This document shows, piece by piece, positions 16,895 to 25,862 of a stretch of DNA of 38,321 bases; within the stretch, counting starts at the first letter, position 1; each line of letters opens with the position of its first letter. The notes beneath the pieces are model-generated. The model did no database searches. It was given only the letters and a program-made list of their open reading frames with translations, and had not been told where the DNA came from. Made by a program: the position numbers and the translations under genes. The stretch is from Candidatus Brocadia sp. Lineage in GTDB: Bacteria; Planctomycetota; Brocadiia; Brocadiales; Brocadiaceae. The DNA is taken from assembly GCA_021646415.1 (NCBI GenBank), contig SOEU01000027.1, positions 1 through 38,321 on the forward strand, given 5' to 3'.

Positions 16895-17203
16895 TGATAT
16901 GATCCTTGCGTTTTTAAACTCTTTAAAAAAAATCAATGTTAAACGGTAATTTGATAGTATAGTACTACTGTATCAAAATTACCCCTTCTTCAAAAAGGGC
17001 ACAAAGCGGCAAAGCCGATTCATTATAAATGAAAAATTTTCAGAACGTCTTTTGCCAATCTTTCAAAAAATATCCCCCCAAAACAGTATTTTTTTCTACT
17101 TTTTCTGAATACCTGTACTACGCAATTTCCTAACCGGAGAACGCTGGCTTTTTTAATGGTTTATCCTTTAGTTTATGTGTAGGTTCGACGCTCTGAAGAA
17201 GAT

Positions 17204-18919
17204 TTACCGGATACCAACAGCATCGAAGGCAGCCCGGACGGCACTGAGCTCTTTTCCACTGCCATACAGATCTATGGTAGCCTGTTCTATTGCGTCCCGG
17301 GCATCGACAAATTGAGAATTGGAGGAAAGGTAAAACATGGCATTATAATATATCTGTTTTGCCTTCTCGGCGCCAACATTCGCGTTTGTAGTAATCAGAT
17401 AAGCCGCTTTATTGGGAATACCAGAGTTTATATGTACCCCCCCATAATCAGTCCAGGGTCTGCTTGCTGCAAGGTACTGTTCGGAGGTATGTTCTGGTTG
17501 CCCCCAACTATTCCTGGGGTCTTCAGGGTTATAGTCGTTTTCCGGGTAGCTATCGGTTCTGAAGGAGGGATCATCCATTCTTCTAAGTGTGTAGTATGCC
17601 TCTTTACCAGGGGTCCTGGCAATCTTCATAACATCTTCTCCAATCCAATAAGGACGGTCGTCTCCGTAATCGTAGGACGCAAACATTGCCATAACATCCG
17701 ACCATGATTCATTCAGCGCCCCGGACTCCTGACTGTAAACGAGGTTGTTGATAGAATCAGTAACACCATGGGTGATTTCGTGGGCAACTACATCCACTGA
17801 CCCTGACAATGGGAAAAATATGTCTCCGCCATCACCGTACAGCATCTGAGATCCATTCCAGTAGGCATTATCTAAGCCCTTTCCATCATTGGGATTATCA
17901 TCGTAATGAATGGTCGATATAAGGCCATGCGAGGTATCAAATGGACTTCCAACATACCAGGAAAAGTCGCTGAAGTTGTTTTTATAGAAATCAAAGACAT
18001 AGTTTCCGTAAAAATGGGCATCCACACCTGCCGGATCATCCCAGGAGTTATTTGAATCCTTCATTATGTTCCCCGGGAGGGAGTCGGTGCCGTTGGCTGT
18101 ATAAGTCTTTATCGTTATGTTGGTCTTTTTGACGAGAGGAGCGTTTCCAAGGTAGAAGGTGCCTCCTTTCTCATAGGTGTCAAAACTCTTTAAATTACCA
18201 TCCAGACCAATACCTGATCCGGTAGCAGAACCCTCGTACATGACCCTGTTTTCAATAAGAACGATTGTACCGTCATGCGCATTAACATATACCCGATATC
18301 TTGACGGCTCTGGCCCGGGATTAAACTGAAAATCTATCCTATAGCTAAGGTAGCATGCTCCTTCCCAGCGAAAGATGACCAAGCTGACATTGTCGATCTG
18401 GTTTTGTGAATTTATCTCGCGTCTGGCGATAGCCGTTGCTTCTTCATGGGAAATCGTGGGCGTGGTTTTAACAGTGATATTTGGCTCAAAGTAGTTTGCA
18501 ACCGTAGTTATCATCCCATTTTCTATTCGTACCGTAATCTTGCCGCCTATAACATCCAGTCCGTCTTTTTTCTGCCTGAAGTTAACAAAGCGCCCCATTG
18601 ATGCGGCATTGGTATTGTCCAGTTCTAATTCTTTATCCGGGTTTTCTATACCAAATAATGCCTTGTTCCGCTTAATGAAATCTAACGACAAGTCTGTCTT
18701 AGATTTGTCAGACGGCGCGGTAAGCTGCCCCGAAATAAATTTAGCAACGCCTCTTCTCTCATCCCATTTCACAATTACCTCTTTTGAAGATGTCTTTTCT
18801 ATTTCTGAAATTGCAGCCTTCTGATCTTCATTTGCTGTGGTAGGAATATCTCCGGCCATTACAATGAAATGGCTGAAAATTGCAAAAAAAACAACACTAC
18901 ATATCGCTAAATTTTTCAT
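17204..18919 (-). CDS. Secreted M4 (thermolysin-type) zinc metallopeptidase
   Basis: This 571-residue precursor has a signal peptide (1 to about 22) and an FTP/PepSY propeptide region (about 30-225). The catalytic part has the zinc motif H380-E381-x2-H384 (VAHEITHG), the third ligand E404 in GALNESWSD, and the transition-state histidine H496 in GGVHINSG. The calcium- and substrate-binding segments typical of M4 are present (DNAYWNGSQMLYGDG). The enzyme should be exported, self-processed and degrade extracellular protein. Shine-Dalgarno GGAG lies eight bases before the ATG. The protein ends just after the usual peptidase C-terminal helical domain, with no extra sorting module. It is monocistronic. 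Confidence 0.95.
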   Translation of the reverse strand: MKNLAICSVVFFAIFSHFIVMAGDIPTTANEDQKAAISEIEKTSSKEVIVKWDERRGVAKFISGQLTAPSDKSKTDLSLDFIKRNKALFGIENPDKELELDNTNAASMGRFVNFRQKKDGLDVIGGKITVRIENGMITTVANYFEPNITVKTTPTISHEEATAIARREINSQNQIDNVSLVIFRWEGACYLSYRIDFQFNPGPEPSRYRVYVNAHDGTIVLIENRVMYEGSATGSGIGLDGNLKSFDTYEKGGTFYLGNAPLVKKTNITIKTYTANGTDSLPGNIMKDSNNSWDDPAGVDAHFYGNYVFDFYKNNFSDFSWYVGSPFDTSHGLISTIHYDDNPNDGKGLDNAYWNGSQMLYGDGGDIFFPLSGSVDVVAHEITHGVTDSINNLVYSQESGALNESWSDVMAMFASYDYGDDRPYWIGEDVMKIARTPGKEAYYTLRRMDDPSFRTDSYPENDYNPEDPRNSWGQPEHTSEQYLAASRPWTDYGGVHINSGIPNKAAYLITTNANVGAEKAKQIYYNAMFYLSSNSQFVDARDAIEQATIDLYGSGKELSAVRAAFDAVGIR

Positions 18920-19264
18920 ATTTAGATCTCCATAGTGTGAATGAATTTTGTCATTGAAATTTACAGGAATTAAGCTTGTTGATGAATCGCTAAAAGGGTG
19001 GGTAGTGCTATGAGCTAATTAACACAGATTGCATAGTATGTATGTAAAAGATAAGAAATAATTTTTACATTTTGATGTGTAATTTTTATTTTTCATCTTT
19101 GATTTTTGATTCCTAAGGTGCGAGGTGCATTTATGTTTTTCCAGTTCCTGAACCTACCAGAAATTTTGAAAACGATGAGCCGATCCCTTAACCAATTCTT
19201 AATCACAAGAATTCCCTTAATTCAAAGGAAAAACAAAAGAGAACAACCCCTATTTTCGTAAAGT
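18920..19264. other. Intergenic region, nothing recognised
   Basis: This is 345 bp of AT-rich sequence between the M4 peptidase and the 3' end of the tRNA gene. No open frame, strong hairpin or att-like duplication of the tRNA end is visible here. Confidence 0.5.
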
Positions 19265-19342
19265 TGGTCGGGGCGACTGGATTCGAACCAGCGACCTCGA
19301 CGTCCCGAACGTCGCGCTCTAGCCAAACTGAGCCACGCCCCG
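19265..19342 (-). tRNA. tRNA-Pro (anticodon CGG)
   Basis: Read on the minus strand, a complete cloverleaf is present. The acceptor CGGGGCG pairs with CGCCCCG. The D arm is GCTC...GAGC. The anticodon stem CGACG/CGTCG carries the loop TTCGGGA, giving anticodon CGG. The T arm has TTCGAAT. Discriminator A is followed by an encoded CCA (19267-19265). The C at position 1 fits bacterial proline tRNAs. There is no intron and no neighbouring tRNA. Confidence 0.95.
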
Positions 19343-19457
19343 TATTTTTTTACAATAGTTTACCACACTTTACCACAAAGACACAACGGGCACAAAGAAA
19401 AATCTAAAGTAAATAAAATTCTTCATCTGTGTACAAAGAGAGAATTTGCGTCCTCAT

Positions 19458-21788
19458 TTATTTCACTTCAATCATCACCTTCTCGATTCCAATGTTTCCC
19501 TCACTATCAAATGCATTGACAACAAGGGTATAATCGCCGGTCGTAAGAGACCTCGTGACTATTTGGAAGGATTCCTCAAGACTATCGAAGACCCCATCCA
19601 CAGGATAAGCAGAGATCCACTCCTGTCCATCGAGGGTATATTGAACCTTTACGATGTTGCTGTGTTCGTCTTTTGCAGTGCCAGAAATGACATACCTTCC
19701 ATCTGTACCTGCCGCAGCGGCTAAAGACCTGATGCTTGGCCTTGAATTATCAATCGCTATGGGTTGTATTGTGTCTTCGGCACTGAAAGCAGTCTCAGGG
19801 GGATTGTCGGGTTCATCACTTGCCGTCAGTCTTACCTGATATTTCCCATCAGGCAACCGCAAGGTATCCCAGGGATAAGAACCCTTTTTTTGCGTATTCT
19901 TATCGATAATCTTCCACGCCTTTTCCTCTATACCTTTATAACAAATGGTCACCTGAAGGGTATCATTGTTCGGGTCTTCTACCTCCCAGTGGATATTTTT
20001 TTGTGCCATTTGATGGTGCGGTCTTTGGCTAACAGCCGCCTGGGGTTTGGATTCTACCTTACTGTCCGGTTTTCCTTCCGGGGGCTTTTGTGCCGGCGAT
20101 ACTTCTTTTTCTACGACGAAATTAACTATCCGGGGGGGACGGTTTTTCGGAAGGTATGACAGCGATACGGTATTTAATACCGGGGTCGAATCGTGATTCG
20201 CTGTTTGTAAGGTGGCTTTATATTGTATAAAACGTGCGGGGGGACTTGTTATTCTTTCCCCTGCCGATGTGTAAGGAATTGACCAACCACTCCACGTAAT
20301 GTCAGGTTTTTCACAGTTTCCTGAACGGGTAGCCAGGATGACTTTCGTGCCCTCCGGCTGTGTGTCTATCCAATATATACAACCCCAATTCGACAATACC
20401 GTGGTATCAAGTACGTTAGATATAAAAAGGCCTTCTTCTATAAAAGATGGTGAGATCTTATAGACATTTCCAAGATTGCCCGTGCCAAAATAGAGTTCGT
20501 TATTGTTTGTACTGAGACAACAAAGCACCTGTACCTCTTCTACTTTTACCAGGCTGCTTGAAATTTCATCCCCGGATACTTTATACACACCCGACGTATT
20601 TCCCGTGACTACATACAGGTTATCTTGCGCATCTAAAGAAATATCCAGGATAAATGCCTGACTGGTCTCCAATATTTTTTGGACGAGTCCCTCCCGGGTG
20701 ATCTTATAAATATAGTTTGGCACAGTTGGAAGGCCTGTACCTCTTGGTGGTGCCTCAATCCCTTTTGGTACCGCCTTTTGCTGTTGAAGGTACGTAGCTT
20801 GTGCCATAGGTAATTCTTCCGGGAGATCCAAATCCCAGGACTTTCCTTCCTTGAAGATAGATGTAACGACCCCCATTTGTAAAGGAGGCTGTGGAGGGGG
20901 AGCCACAGGCACTTGTACCGGCGCGCCAGAAGCCGTTCCGGCATAAATATTACCCATGGAATCCATCGCGAGACAATGAATTTCACCTTCACTTGCATCG
21001 TAAATTACTTGTGCTTGACCTGACGGAGAAATCTTATATATTAGCCCATCCGGCTCTGTGCCAATATATATATTATCATACCGGTCGAGAAGTATATCTA
21101 AGAGATTTGTCTCCGGGGAATCAAAAAACACGTCCGGAATACCATCCGGGGATATCTTAAACAGGATGCCATCATTCCCCGTCGCTGCAAAGAGGTTGGA
21201 ATTATTGTCTACGGCCAGGTCCCAAATATAGGGAACAGGCAGGCTGCAGAATATAGCAGTCTCACCTTTGTTGTTTATTTTGTAAATAATACCCCTTGGC
21301 GCAGTTCCCGCATAAAGATTGCCGTATTTATCAGCGGCAAGGCTCTGGATATATAATTCAGGTGATTTGAAGAGTTCCACGGCTTCTAAACCATTCTTAA
21401 TAAGATAAACAGTTCCTGGATCACCCGTACCAACGAATACCCGATTTTGCATGTCAGATGCCATCGACCAGACAAATGCGCCTTTGATTCCCGTTATCGC
21501 TTCTACATTTGGAGAAAGCCGTATTTCACCCTTATTATTAATAGATACATTTTGGGCAGTACCTTTACTGAAGTCAGATTCTGTCGATTGCGTCCATGTG
21601 TTCGTTGCCGTACCATAGGTAAAAGAGGAGAGGATGACAATGAAAAACACCACAGCGCAGCATAATTGCAACCAAAATCCCCCCCTTTGCAAGGGTGGGG
21701 AAAAAACTTGCCAAAAAAAGAAGTTTTTATCATGTAATTCCATAAATACTTTTAGCAATGCAAAGCCTTTCTTGTTCATTTCTTTCAT
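19458..21788 (-). CDS. Exported beta-propeller protein with C-terminal Ig-like region
   Basis: This 776-residue protein has an N-terminal hydrophobic segment at about 43-62 (VVFFIVILSSF), probably a signal or anchor. At least six propeller-type units follow (for instance NLYAGTAPRGIIYKI, NLFAATGNDGILFKI, NIYIGTEPDGLIYKI, LYFGTGNLGNVYKI). A Pro/Gln-rich linker comes near residue 300. The C-terminal third has Ig/fibronectin-like strands (EDPNNDTLQVTICYKG, YTLVVNAFDSEGNIG). The start codon overlaps the stop of the upstream S55-type gene by four bases (ATGA), so the two are translationally coupled. The first 35 residues include a stretch encoded by a dispersed palindromic repeat. The role is unknown; it may partner the peptidase-like protein at the cell surface or periplasm. 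Confidence 0.8.
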   Translation of the reverse strand: MKEMNKKGFALLKVFMELHDKNFFFWQVFSPPLQRGGFWLQLCCAVVFFIVILSSFTYGTATNTWTQSTESDFSKGTAQNVSINNKGEIRLSPNVEAITGIKGAFVWSMASDMQNRVFVGTGDPGTVYLIKNGLEAVELFKSPELYIQSLAADKYGNLYAGTAPRGIIYKINNKGETAIFCSLPVPYIWDLAVDNNSNLFAATGNDGILFKISPDGIPDVFFDSPETNLLDILLDRYDNIYIGTEPDGLIYKISPSGQAQVIYDASEGEIHCLAMDSMGNIYAGTASGAPVQVPVAPPPQPPLQMGVVTSIFKEGKSWDLDLPEELPMAQATYLQQQKAVPKGIEAPPRGTGLPTVPNYIYKITREGLVQKILETSQAFILDISLDAQDNLYVVTGNTSGVYKVSGDEISSSLVKVEEVQVLCCLSTNNNELYFGTGNLGNVYKISPSFIEEGLFISNVLDTTVLSNWGCIYWIDTQPEGTKVILATRSGNCEKPDITWSGWSIPYTSAGERITSPPARFIQYKATLQTANHDSTPVLNTVSLSYLPKNRPPRIVNFVVEKEVSPAQKPPEGKPDSKVESKPQAAVSQRPHHQMAQKNIHWEVEDPNNDTLQVTICYKGIEEKAWKIIDKNTQKKGSYPWDTLRLPDGKYQVRLTASDEPDNPPETAFSAEDTIQPIAIDNSRPSIRSLAAAAGTDGRYVISGTAKDEHSNIVKVQYTLDGQEWISAYPVDGVFDSLEESFQIVTRSLTTGDYTLVVNAFDSEGNIGIEKVMIEVK
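21674..21710. repeat. Dispersed C-rich/G-rich palindromic repeat inside a coding region
   Basis: The core CCCCCCCTTTGCAAGGGTGGGG is bracketed by ATTTTGG-like and GTTTTTTC-like bases (minus-strand sense). It resembles the intergenic repeats at 10017-10036 and 31505-31522. Here it is read through in frame (SPPLQRGG) just before the hydrophobic segment of the propeller protein. Confidence 0.5.
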
Positions 21789-23602
21789 TTAACAGATACC
21801 GGGATAGTTTGATTTCCATTAAGCACATATGTTGTTGGAATGCGGGTTATCACTTCATCAAAGAGAGGCCCAATCCCGCTTTGATTGGAAAAACTCATAA
21901 TGGAAAGCATTGAAGATGGAAGCGATGGGAATCCTTCTCCTTTATAGGTAATTCCCTTTTTAGCTAAAAGGACACGTACCATGAGATTGTTGTTTCGCTC
22001 TAAATTTTCGATATACCGCAGGAGCTGTTCAAAATTCGTAGGCAAATACTTTCCCGCAGACCGCCCCAGATTCAATGCATGGCCAAACGTGGCATCACAT
22101 GCCGTAACATTTAACATACTTCCCGGAAGGGTATCTTCTGGTATGTGCACCATTACCGTTTGATAAAAACTTTCTCCGGTAAATGGTTTAAGACACACGT
22201 CTACCTGGAGTGTGTCCCCTGGTTTCACTTGCTTTTTATTCACCTTAATGGACTCGATATATGCTGTTTGCCGGATATCCAATACCTTAATTCTCAGATC
22301 GATCTTGTTTACCCGTACCGCCTGGAATTGGTTATTGATAATCATGGTAAAGGGCTGGACTATGTGGTTAAGAGAAAACCACGATTGGTCGAGTTCGTAA
22401 AAGACGTTTTCGACTACAACGGGTTTTTCGTATCCTTCAATTTGAGCCGAGAGTTTGATGTTTACCGATTTTTCTCCTACCTTCCTTTCCGTTGACAACA
22501 CAGCACTTTGGGCTGCCATCAGGATAAGGCTCGGTGTTAAAATTTTATTATTTACGATTTCAAAATTGTATTGAAGTTTTTGCGAACCTTCCACTTCGAT
22601 ATGACAGGGTATCATACGGGGCGGCTCTCCGAGAATACCGGCGATCCCTGCCCTTCTGTCCTGGCGTATGCTGCCGACTATTTCTACCGGAGAAGCCATT
22701 TTTACAGAATTAGACAGGCTGCTGAGGACGGTATAAACATAGGCGGATGCCATGGGAAGGTCTGCATTCCCCGTTTGTAAAAATGGGTGCCCAAAGGCAA
22801 GGACATCGTCACCTTCTACATAAGTTACCGTACCAACGACTGCGGCACTAAGGTCGCCTCTGATCAGGATAGCCGCCACCGATGCCCCCGGAACAAGCCT
22901 TTTCTTCCCTAAGATATTTTGGGGGGAAACATGGCTACCCCCCTGTACAGGATACAATCCATAAACATTAAAGAGGGGTTGCATTCTCTGCAAGACTTCG
23001 CTGTCAACGCCCGATACTACCAGGGGAGTAAGGATGGGGGTAAGTGATATTTTACCCGAATCATGGTTCACTCCTTCCTGTGGTATTAAGGAAGTGATCA
23101 GCGGTCTTATTGCCGGATCGTCCTGTGATGAGGATGGGAGTTCCCAGTCTGCAGCAGTCAGTGAAATGCCTTTTTCAGGTACCGGTATGTTGAGCAAGGT
23201 ACTTTTCATTTCATTGATCGGGGTAATACCCGCAATGGCCTCTTTTGAAAAACTCCATCCATAGGCAACGGCACCAATAAGCCGATTGTTGATATAAACA
23301 GGACTGCCGCTCATGCCTGCAATAATGCCGGATTTTTCCAAAGGGCCGCCCGACATCCTGACCAGGATCATGTTGCTCTTTGCTTCCCAGTTTTTCAAGA
23401 TACCCAGCACTTCGACATTAAATATTTCTATCCGGTCACCCGTAAAAACGGTTTTGCCATATCCTTTCATGCCGGGAACAATCTCGTCAACGTTCATGAT
23501 ATTTTCCGTAGCAAAAAGTGACGACTTGCCCTGCAAAACGAAGGCAGAGAAAATGCATAAAAACATGAATAAATAAGACAATTTATGTATCTTTAATTCC
23601 AT
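21785..23602 (-). CDS. SpoIVB/S55-type serine peptidase-like secreted protein
   Basis: This 605-residue protein has a signal peptide (1 to about 32). Its N-terminal domain (VDEIVPGMKGYGKTVFTGDRI) leads to the S55 hallmark GMSGSPVYINNRLIGAVAY (GMSGSP at 96-101, nucleophile candidate S98). The histidine candidate H272 lies in DVLAFGHPF. Strands of unknown fold follow. S55 peptidases such as SpoIVB are serine proteases that signal across membranes. Here the serine motif precedes the histidine motif, the reverse of SpoIVB as I know it, so activity is not assured. No clear Shine-Dalgarno precedes the ATG. It is coupled to the downstream propeller gene by an ATGA overlap. Confidence 0.8.
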   Translation of the reverse strand: MELKIHKLSYLFMFLCIFSAFVLQGKSSLFATENIMNVDEIVPGMKGYGKTVFTGDRIEIFNVEVLGILKNWEAKSNMILVRMSGGPLEKSGIIAGMSGSPVYINNRLIGAVAYGWSFSKEAIAGITPINEMKSTLLNIPVPEKGISLTAADWELPSSSQDDPAIRPLITSLIPQEGVNHDSGKISLTPILTPLVVSGVDSEVLQRMQPLFNVYGLYPVQGGSHVSPQNILGKKRLVPGASVAAILIRGDLSAAVVGTVTYVEGDDVLAFGHPFLQTGNADLPMASAYVYTVLSSLSNSVKMASPVEIVGSIRQDRRAGIAGILGEPPRMIPCHIEVEGSQKLQYNFEIVNNKILTPSLILMAAQSAVLSTERKVGEKSVNIKLSAQIEGYEKPVVVENVFYELDQSWFSLNHIVQPFTMIINNQFQAVRVNKIDLRIKVLDIRQTAYIESIKVNKKQVKPGDTLQVDVCLKPFTGESFYQTVMVHIPEDTLPGSMLNVTACDATFGHALNLGRSAGKYLPTNFEQLLRYIENLERNNNLMVRVLLAKKGITYKGEGFPSLPSSMLSIMSFSNQSGIGPLFDEVITRIPTTYVLNGNQTIPVSVK

Positions 23603-23621
23603 GCTGCAAACTCTACCAAAT

Positions 23622-23639
23622 TTGACAATTTATTGTCAA
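23622..23639. promoter_or_regulatory. TTGACAAT-TT-ATTGTCAA palindrome upstream of the S55-type gene
   Basis: A perfect 8-bp dyad with a 2-bp centre lies 20 bp upstream of the start codon at 23602. Each half contains TTGACA. On the minus strand it could be a -35 box with TAGAGT 18 bases on, but transcription would then begin almost at the ATG. An operator is equally possible. Confidence 0.3.
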
Positions 23640-23813
23640 GGTATAAAAGAAGTTGAAATATTTATATTTAAAAACTAAACTGTTTCGGGTAATATATGTG
23701 TCTGGAATTTTAATTCCACGCAAGACAGGTAAGGCACAAGCTCTGATTTACACTTGAAAATAGAAGCGTAGTTAATGTGTTTATCGTAACAGGTAGTTCC
23801 TGCGATCGTAGTA

Positions 23814-24440
23814 ATGGACACAATAGTACTTAATCTCAGAGATCAAAATCTTTATTCAAAACACATAGAAGCAGCTGCCCGGGCATTACGGGCGGGTGAA
23901 CTGGTTGCCTTCCCTACAGAAACTGTATATGGACTTGGGGCTTATAGAGACAACACAAAAGCCGTCGAACGTATCTATAAGGTAAAGAAAAGAGTCGAAG
24001 AAAAGAGACTTACCTTAATGATTGCTGATCCCGACGACGTGAAAAAGTATGTTGACCATTTTTCAAACACTGCAAAGAGATTGATGGAATTTTTCTGGCC
24101 GGGGGCGTTAGCCATTATTTTCCCTTTAAAGGACGGTTCAGACATTTGTATACGGTTTCCCGATAACACGGTGGCAAGGGATTTGATCCGGGCTGCAAAG
24201 ATACCTATCGTTACTACAAGTGCAAACATTTCCGGATATCCTCCCTCCACAGACGCGCAACAGGTGCTGATGGACTTTCGAGGCAAGATCTCCATAATAC
24301 TTGACGGCGGTTCGACACGGTTTCGCTCCCCTTCTACCATACTCGGGTTGAAAGATGATACCTTCGAGATCTTCCGCCAGGGTATAATTTCAGAGGCTAT
24401 GATACGAAATCGCCTTGAAAAGGGTTTGGTAAAAGTGTAA
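23814..24440 (+). CDS. Sua5/YrdC/YciO-family L-threonylcarbamoyladenylate synthase
   Basis: This 208-residue single-domain protein is of the short TsaC/YciO size, without the Sua5 C-terminal domain. Family landmarks are FPTETVYGLGA near 34-44, the KxR/K region VKKRVEEKRLTLMIAD, FWPGALAIIF, and the TTSANISGYPP block that contacts nucleotide. The reaction makes threonylcarbamoyl-AMP from threonine, bicarbonate and ATP for t6A37 tRNA modification. A YciO-type paralogue with a different role cannot be excluded. The start has no strong Shine-Dalgarno. rpiB follows 238 bp downstream on the same strand. Confidence 0.88.
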   Translation: MDTIVLNLRDQNLYSKHIEAAARALRAGELVAFPTETVYGLGAYRDNTKAVERIYKVKKRVEEKRLTLMIADPDDVKKYVDHFSNTAKRLMEFFWPGALAIIFPLKDGSDICIRFPDNTVARDLIRAAKIPIVTTSANISGYPPSTDAQQVLMDFRGKISIILDGGSTRFRSPSTILGLKDDTFEIFRQGIISEAMIRNRLEKGLVKV

Positions 24441-24678
24441 TATTTATACGAGCGAATCAGGCCTTCGGCAACTTCTTTAACAGTAGTGGCAAGGCGCACC
24501 TTGACCACTACAACGTTGGTTTGAAATTCTTTAACATTGGATTAGATTGGTTCTTGGCTGTCCAATCCAAGGAAACGCAGGTTTTACTCCTGTACGAAAT
24601 ACTCGGTATTGTTGTAGTTATACATGTGGTTTTTTATCTTTCATAAAATTTTTATAAGCGATAGTAAAAGAGTATAGA

Positions 24679-25131
24679 ATGAAAATTGCATTAGCGTCAG
24701 ATCACAGAGGTTTTGATTTTAAAAAGCGTGTAGCAGCTATGCTTACACAGATGGGGCACACGGTAAAGGATTTCGGTACGGATAAAAATAATGAATCAGT
24801 GGACTATCCAGATTACGGATTACAGGCGGCCCGGGCTGTGGGATCAGGGGAATGCGCACGGGCGATTCTGATCTGCGGTACCGGGATTGGGATGTCTGTA
24901 GTGGCAAATAAAGTACGGGGCGTGCGGGCTGCATGCTGCCATAATCTTTATACGGTTGAGATGAGCCGAAGGCACAATGATTCCAATGTATTGTGTATCG
25001 GCGCTGATGTCATAGATGAAGAGCTTTTAGAGCAAAAGGCCAAGCTGTGGTTGGAAACCCCTTTTGAGGGTGGGAGACACGCCCGTCGCTTAGAAAAGAT
25101 CATGGAAGTTGAAAATGGGGGAGGAATCTAG
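24679..25131 (+). CDS. rpiB: Ribose 5-phosphate isomerase B
   Basis: This 150-residue protein is of the RpiB/LacAB family at normal length. It has ASDHRGF (D8, H9) at the start, VDYPDYG, the catalytic cysteine C66 in LICGTGIGMS, and H88 and H99 in the CHNLYTVEMSRRHNDSN block. It interconverts ribose 5-phosphate and ribulose 5-phosphate in the pentose phosphate pathway. In many bacteria it sits near translation or serine hydroxymethyltransferase genes; here it follows the YrdC-type gene. The stop codon overlaps by a few bases the end of a leftward integrase fragment. Confidence 0.95.
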   Translation: MKIALASDHRGFDFKKRVAAMLTQMGHTVKDFGTDKNNESVDYPDYGLQAARAVGSGECARAILICGTGIGMSVVANKVRGVRAACCHNLYTVEMSRRHNDSNVLCIGADVIDEELLEQKAKLWLETPFEGGRHARRLEKIMEVENGGGI

Positions 25132-25331
25132 TTCAGGGTAATTGCACCGGTTCCTAAATCACCCTGAAGACTTGCAAAGGTATGTCTCAGATTGTGGAAC
25201 GTGAAATTGGAAATGCCTAACTGTTTGAACAACTTGCCGAAATATTTGCTGTATTCCAATAAAACATCATGATTTATCTCCCGATCTTCAAAGTGATATT
25301 CACTGTCACGTCCTGCCTGGTTTTTTGCCAC
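25128..25331 (-). pseudogene. Tyrosine recombinase (phage integrase) C-terminal fragment
   Basis: The 67-codon frame contains YFGKLFKQLGISNFTFHNLRHTFASL, cut here as LGISNFTFHNLRHTFAS, the HxLRHTFAS box of tyrosine recombinases with the conserved HxxR. The catalytic tyrosine region and everything N-terminal are missing. It looks like a leftover of an integrated element whose remainder has been deleted. Confidence 0.7.
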
Positions 25332-25403
25332 TATAATACAAAGAAAACTTAATGTCTCCTCCCCCTATCCCCCTCCAGAGGGGGACACAGATACACGGCA
25401 TTA

Positions 25404-25526
25404 TCAGATCTTTCCCCTTACTGCCCGAACGTAGTGCCTGATATTGTTGTCTGTATATGCATAGTTGCAAAAGCCGGAGTCGAACCAAACGACCCAGGCC
25501 ATGCCATCCTTCCTGTAATCAAATGT
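25404..25526 (-). pseudogene. DUF1566 (Lcl C-terminal) domain fragment
   Basis: In one minus-strand frame the segment reads MAWVVWFDSGFCNYAYTDNN then IRHYVRAVRGKI before a TGA at 25406-25404. This is the typical end of a DUF1566 domain (usual pattern AWVVxFxxGxVxxxxKxxxYYVRAVRG). The frame closes quickly upstream, and no start or remaining domain is present. It is an isolated 3' end of a lost secreted-protein gene. Confidence 0.65.
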
Positions 25527-25862
25527 CCTACTCTTTTAAAAATTGGGCAATCTGGGTGGATTCTGCATGAAAGATTGGATCGAAATGGTTTTGACAAATA
25601 ATCGGTAATTGGGGTGATACGCGTACGATACTCTACGTTAAATATGCGAATGTCTGCCGCTTTGGAACCGTGGGATTGATTATGGCGGGCAATGCGGCAA
25701 TGCCCTGCCCTACCTGGTTCAGATTTTAAACTAGTTTCAGCCATGAAAGAAGCCAACTGTTTTTGGTTCAATCGTGGACGATTAAACCGGCAAGAACCAT
25801 ATTTGCAATACGCCCTATTTTAGACCGCAAGGCATCGTTATTCTTGAGATTTTTTCAAAAAA
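25527..25862. other. Degraded intergenic sequence
   Basis: No intact gene is seen. The stretch contains bits that look like dispersed repeats (GGGCAATGCGGCAATGCCC near 25686-25704; TTGCAATACGCCC near 25805). Together with the two gene fragments to its left, it forms about 700 bp of genomic debris between rpiB and the hydrolase gene. Confidence 0.5.

Noticed and set aside
25466-25500. tRNA-like T-arm sequence (GGTTCGACTCC on the minus strand)
   Set aside because: The T stem does not pair properly and no other arm is present. The bases are explained by the DUF1566 fragment coding WFDSGF.
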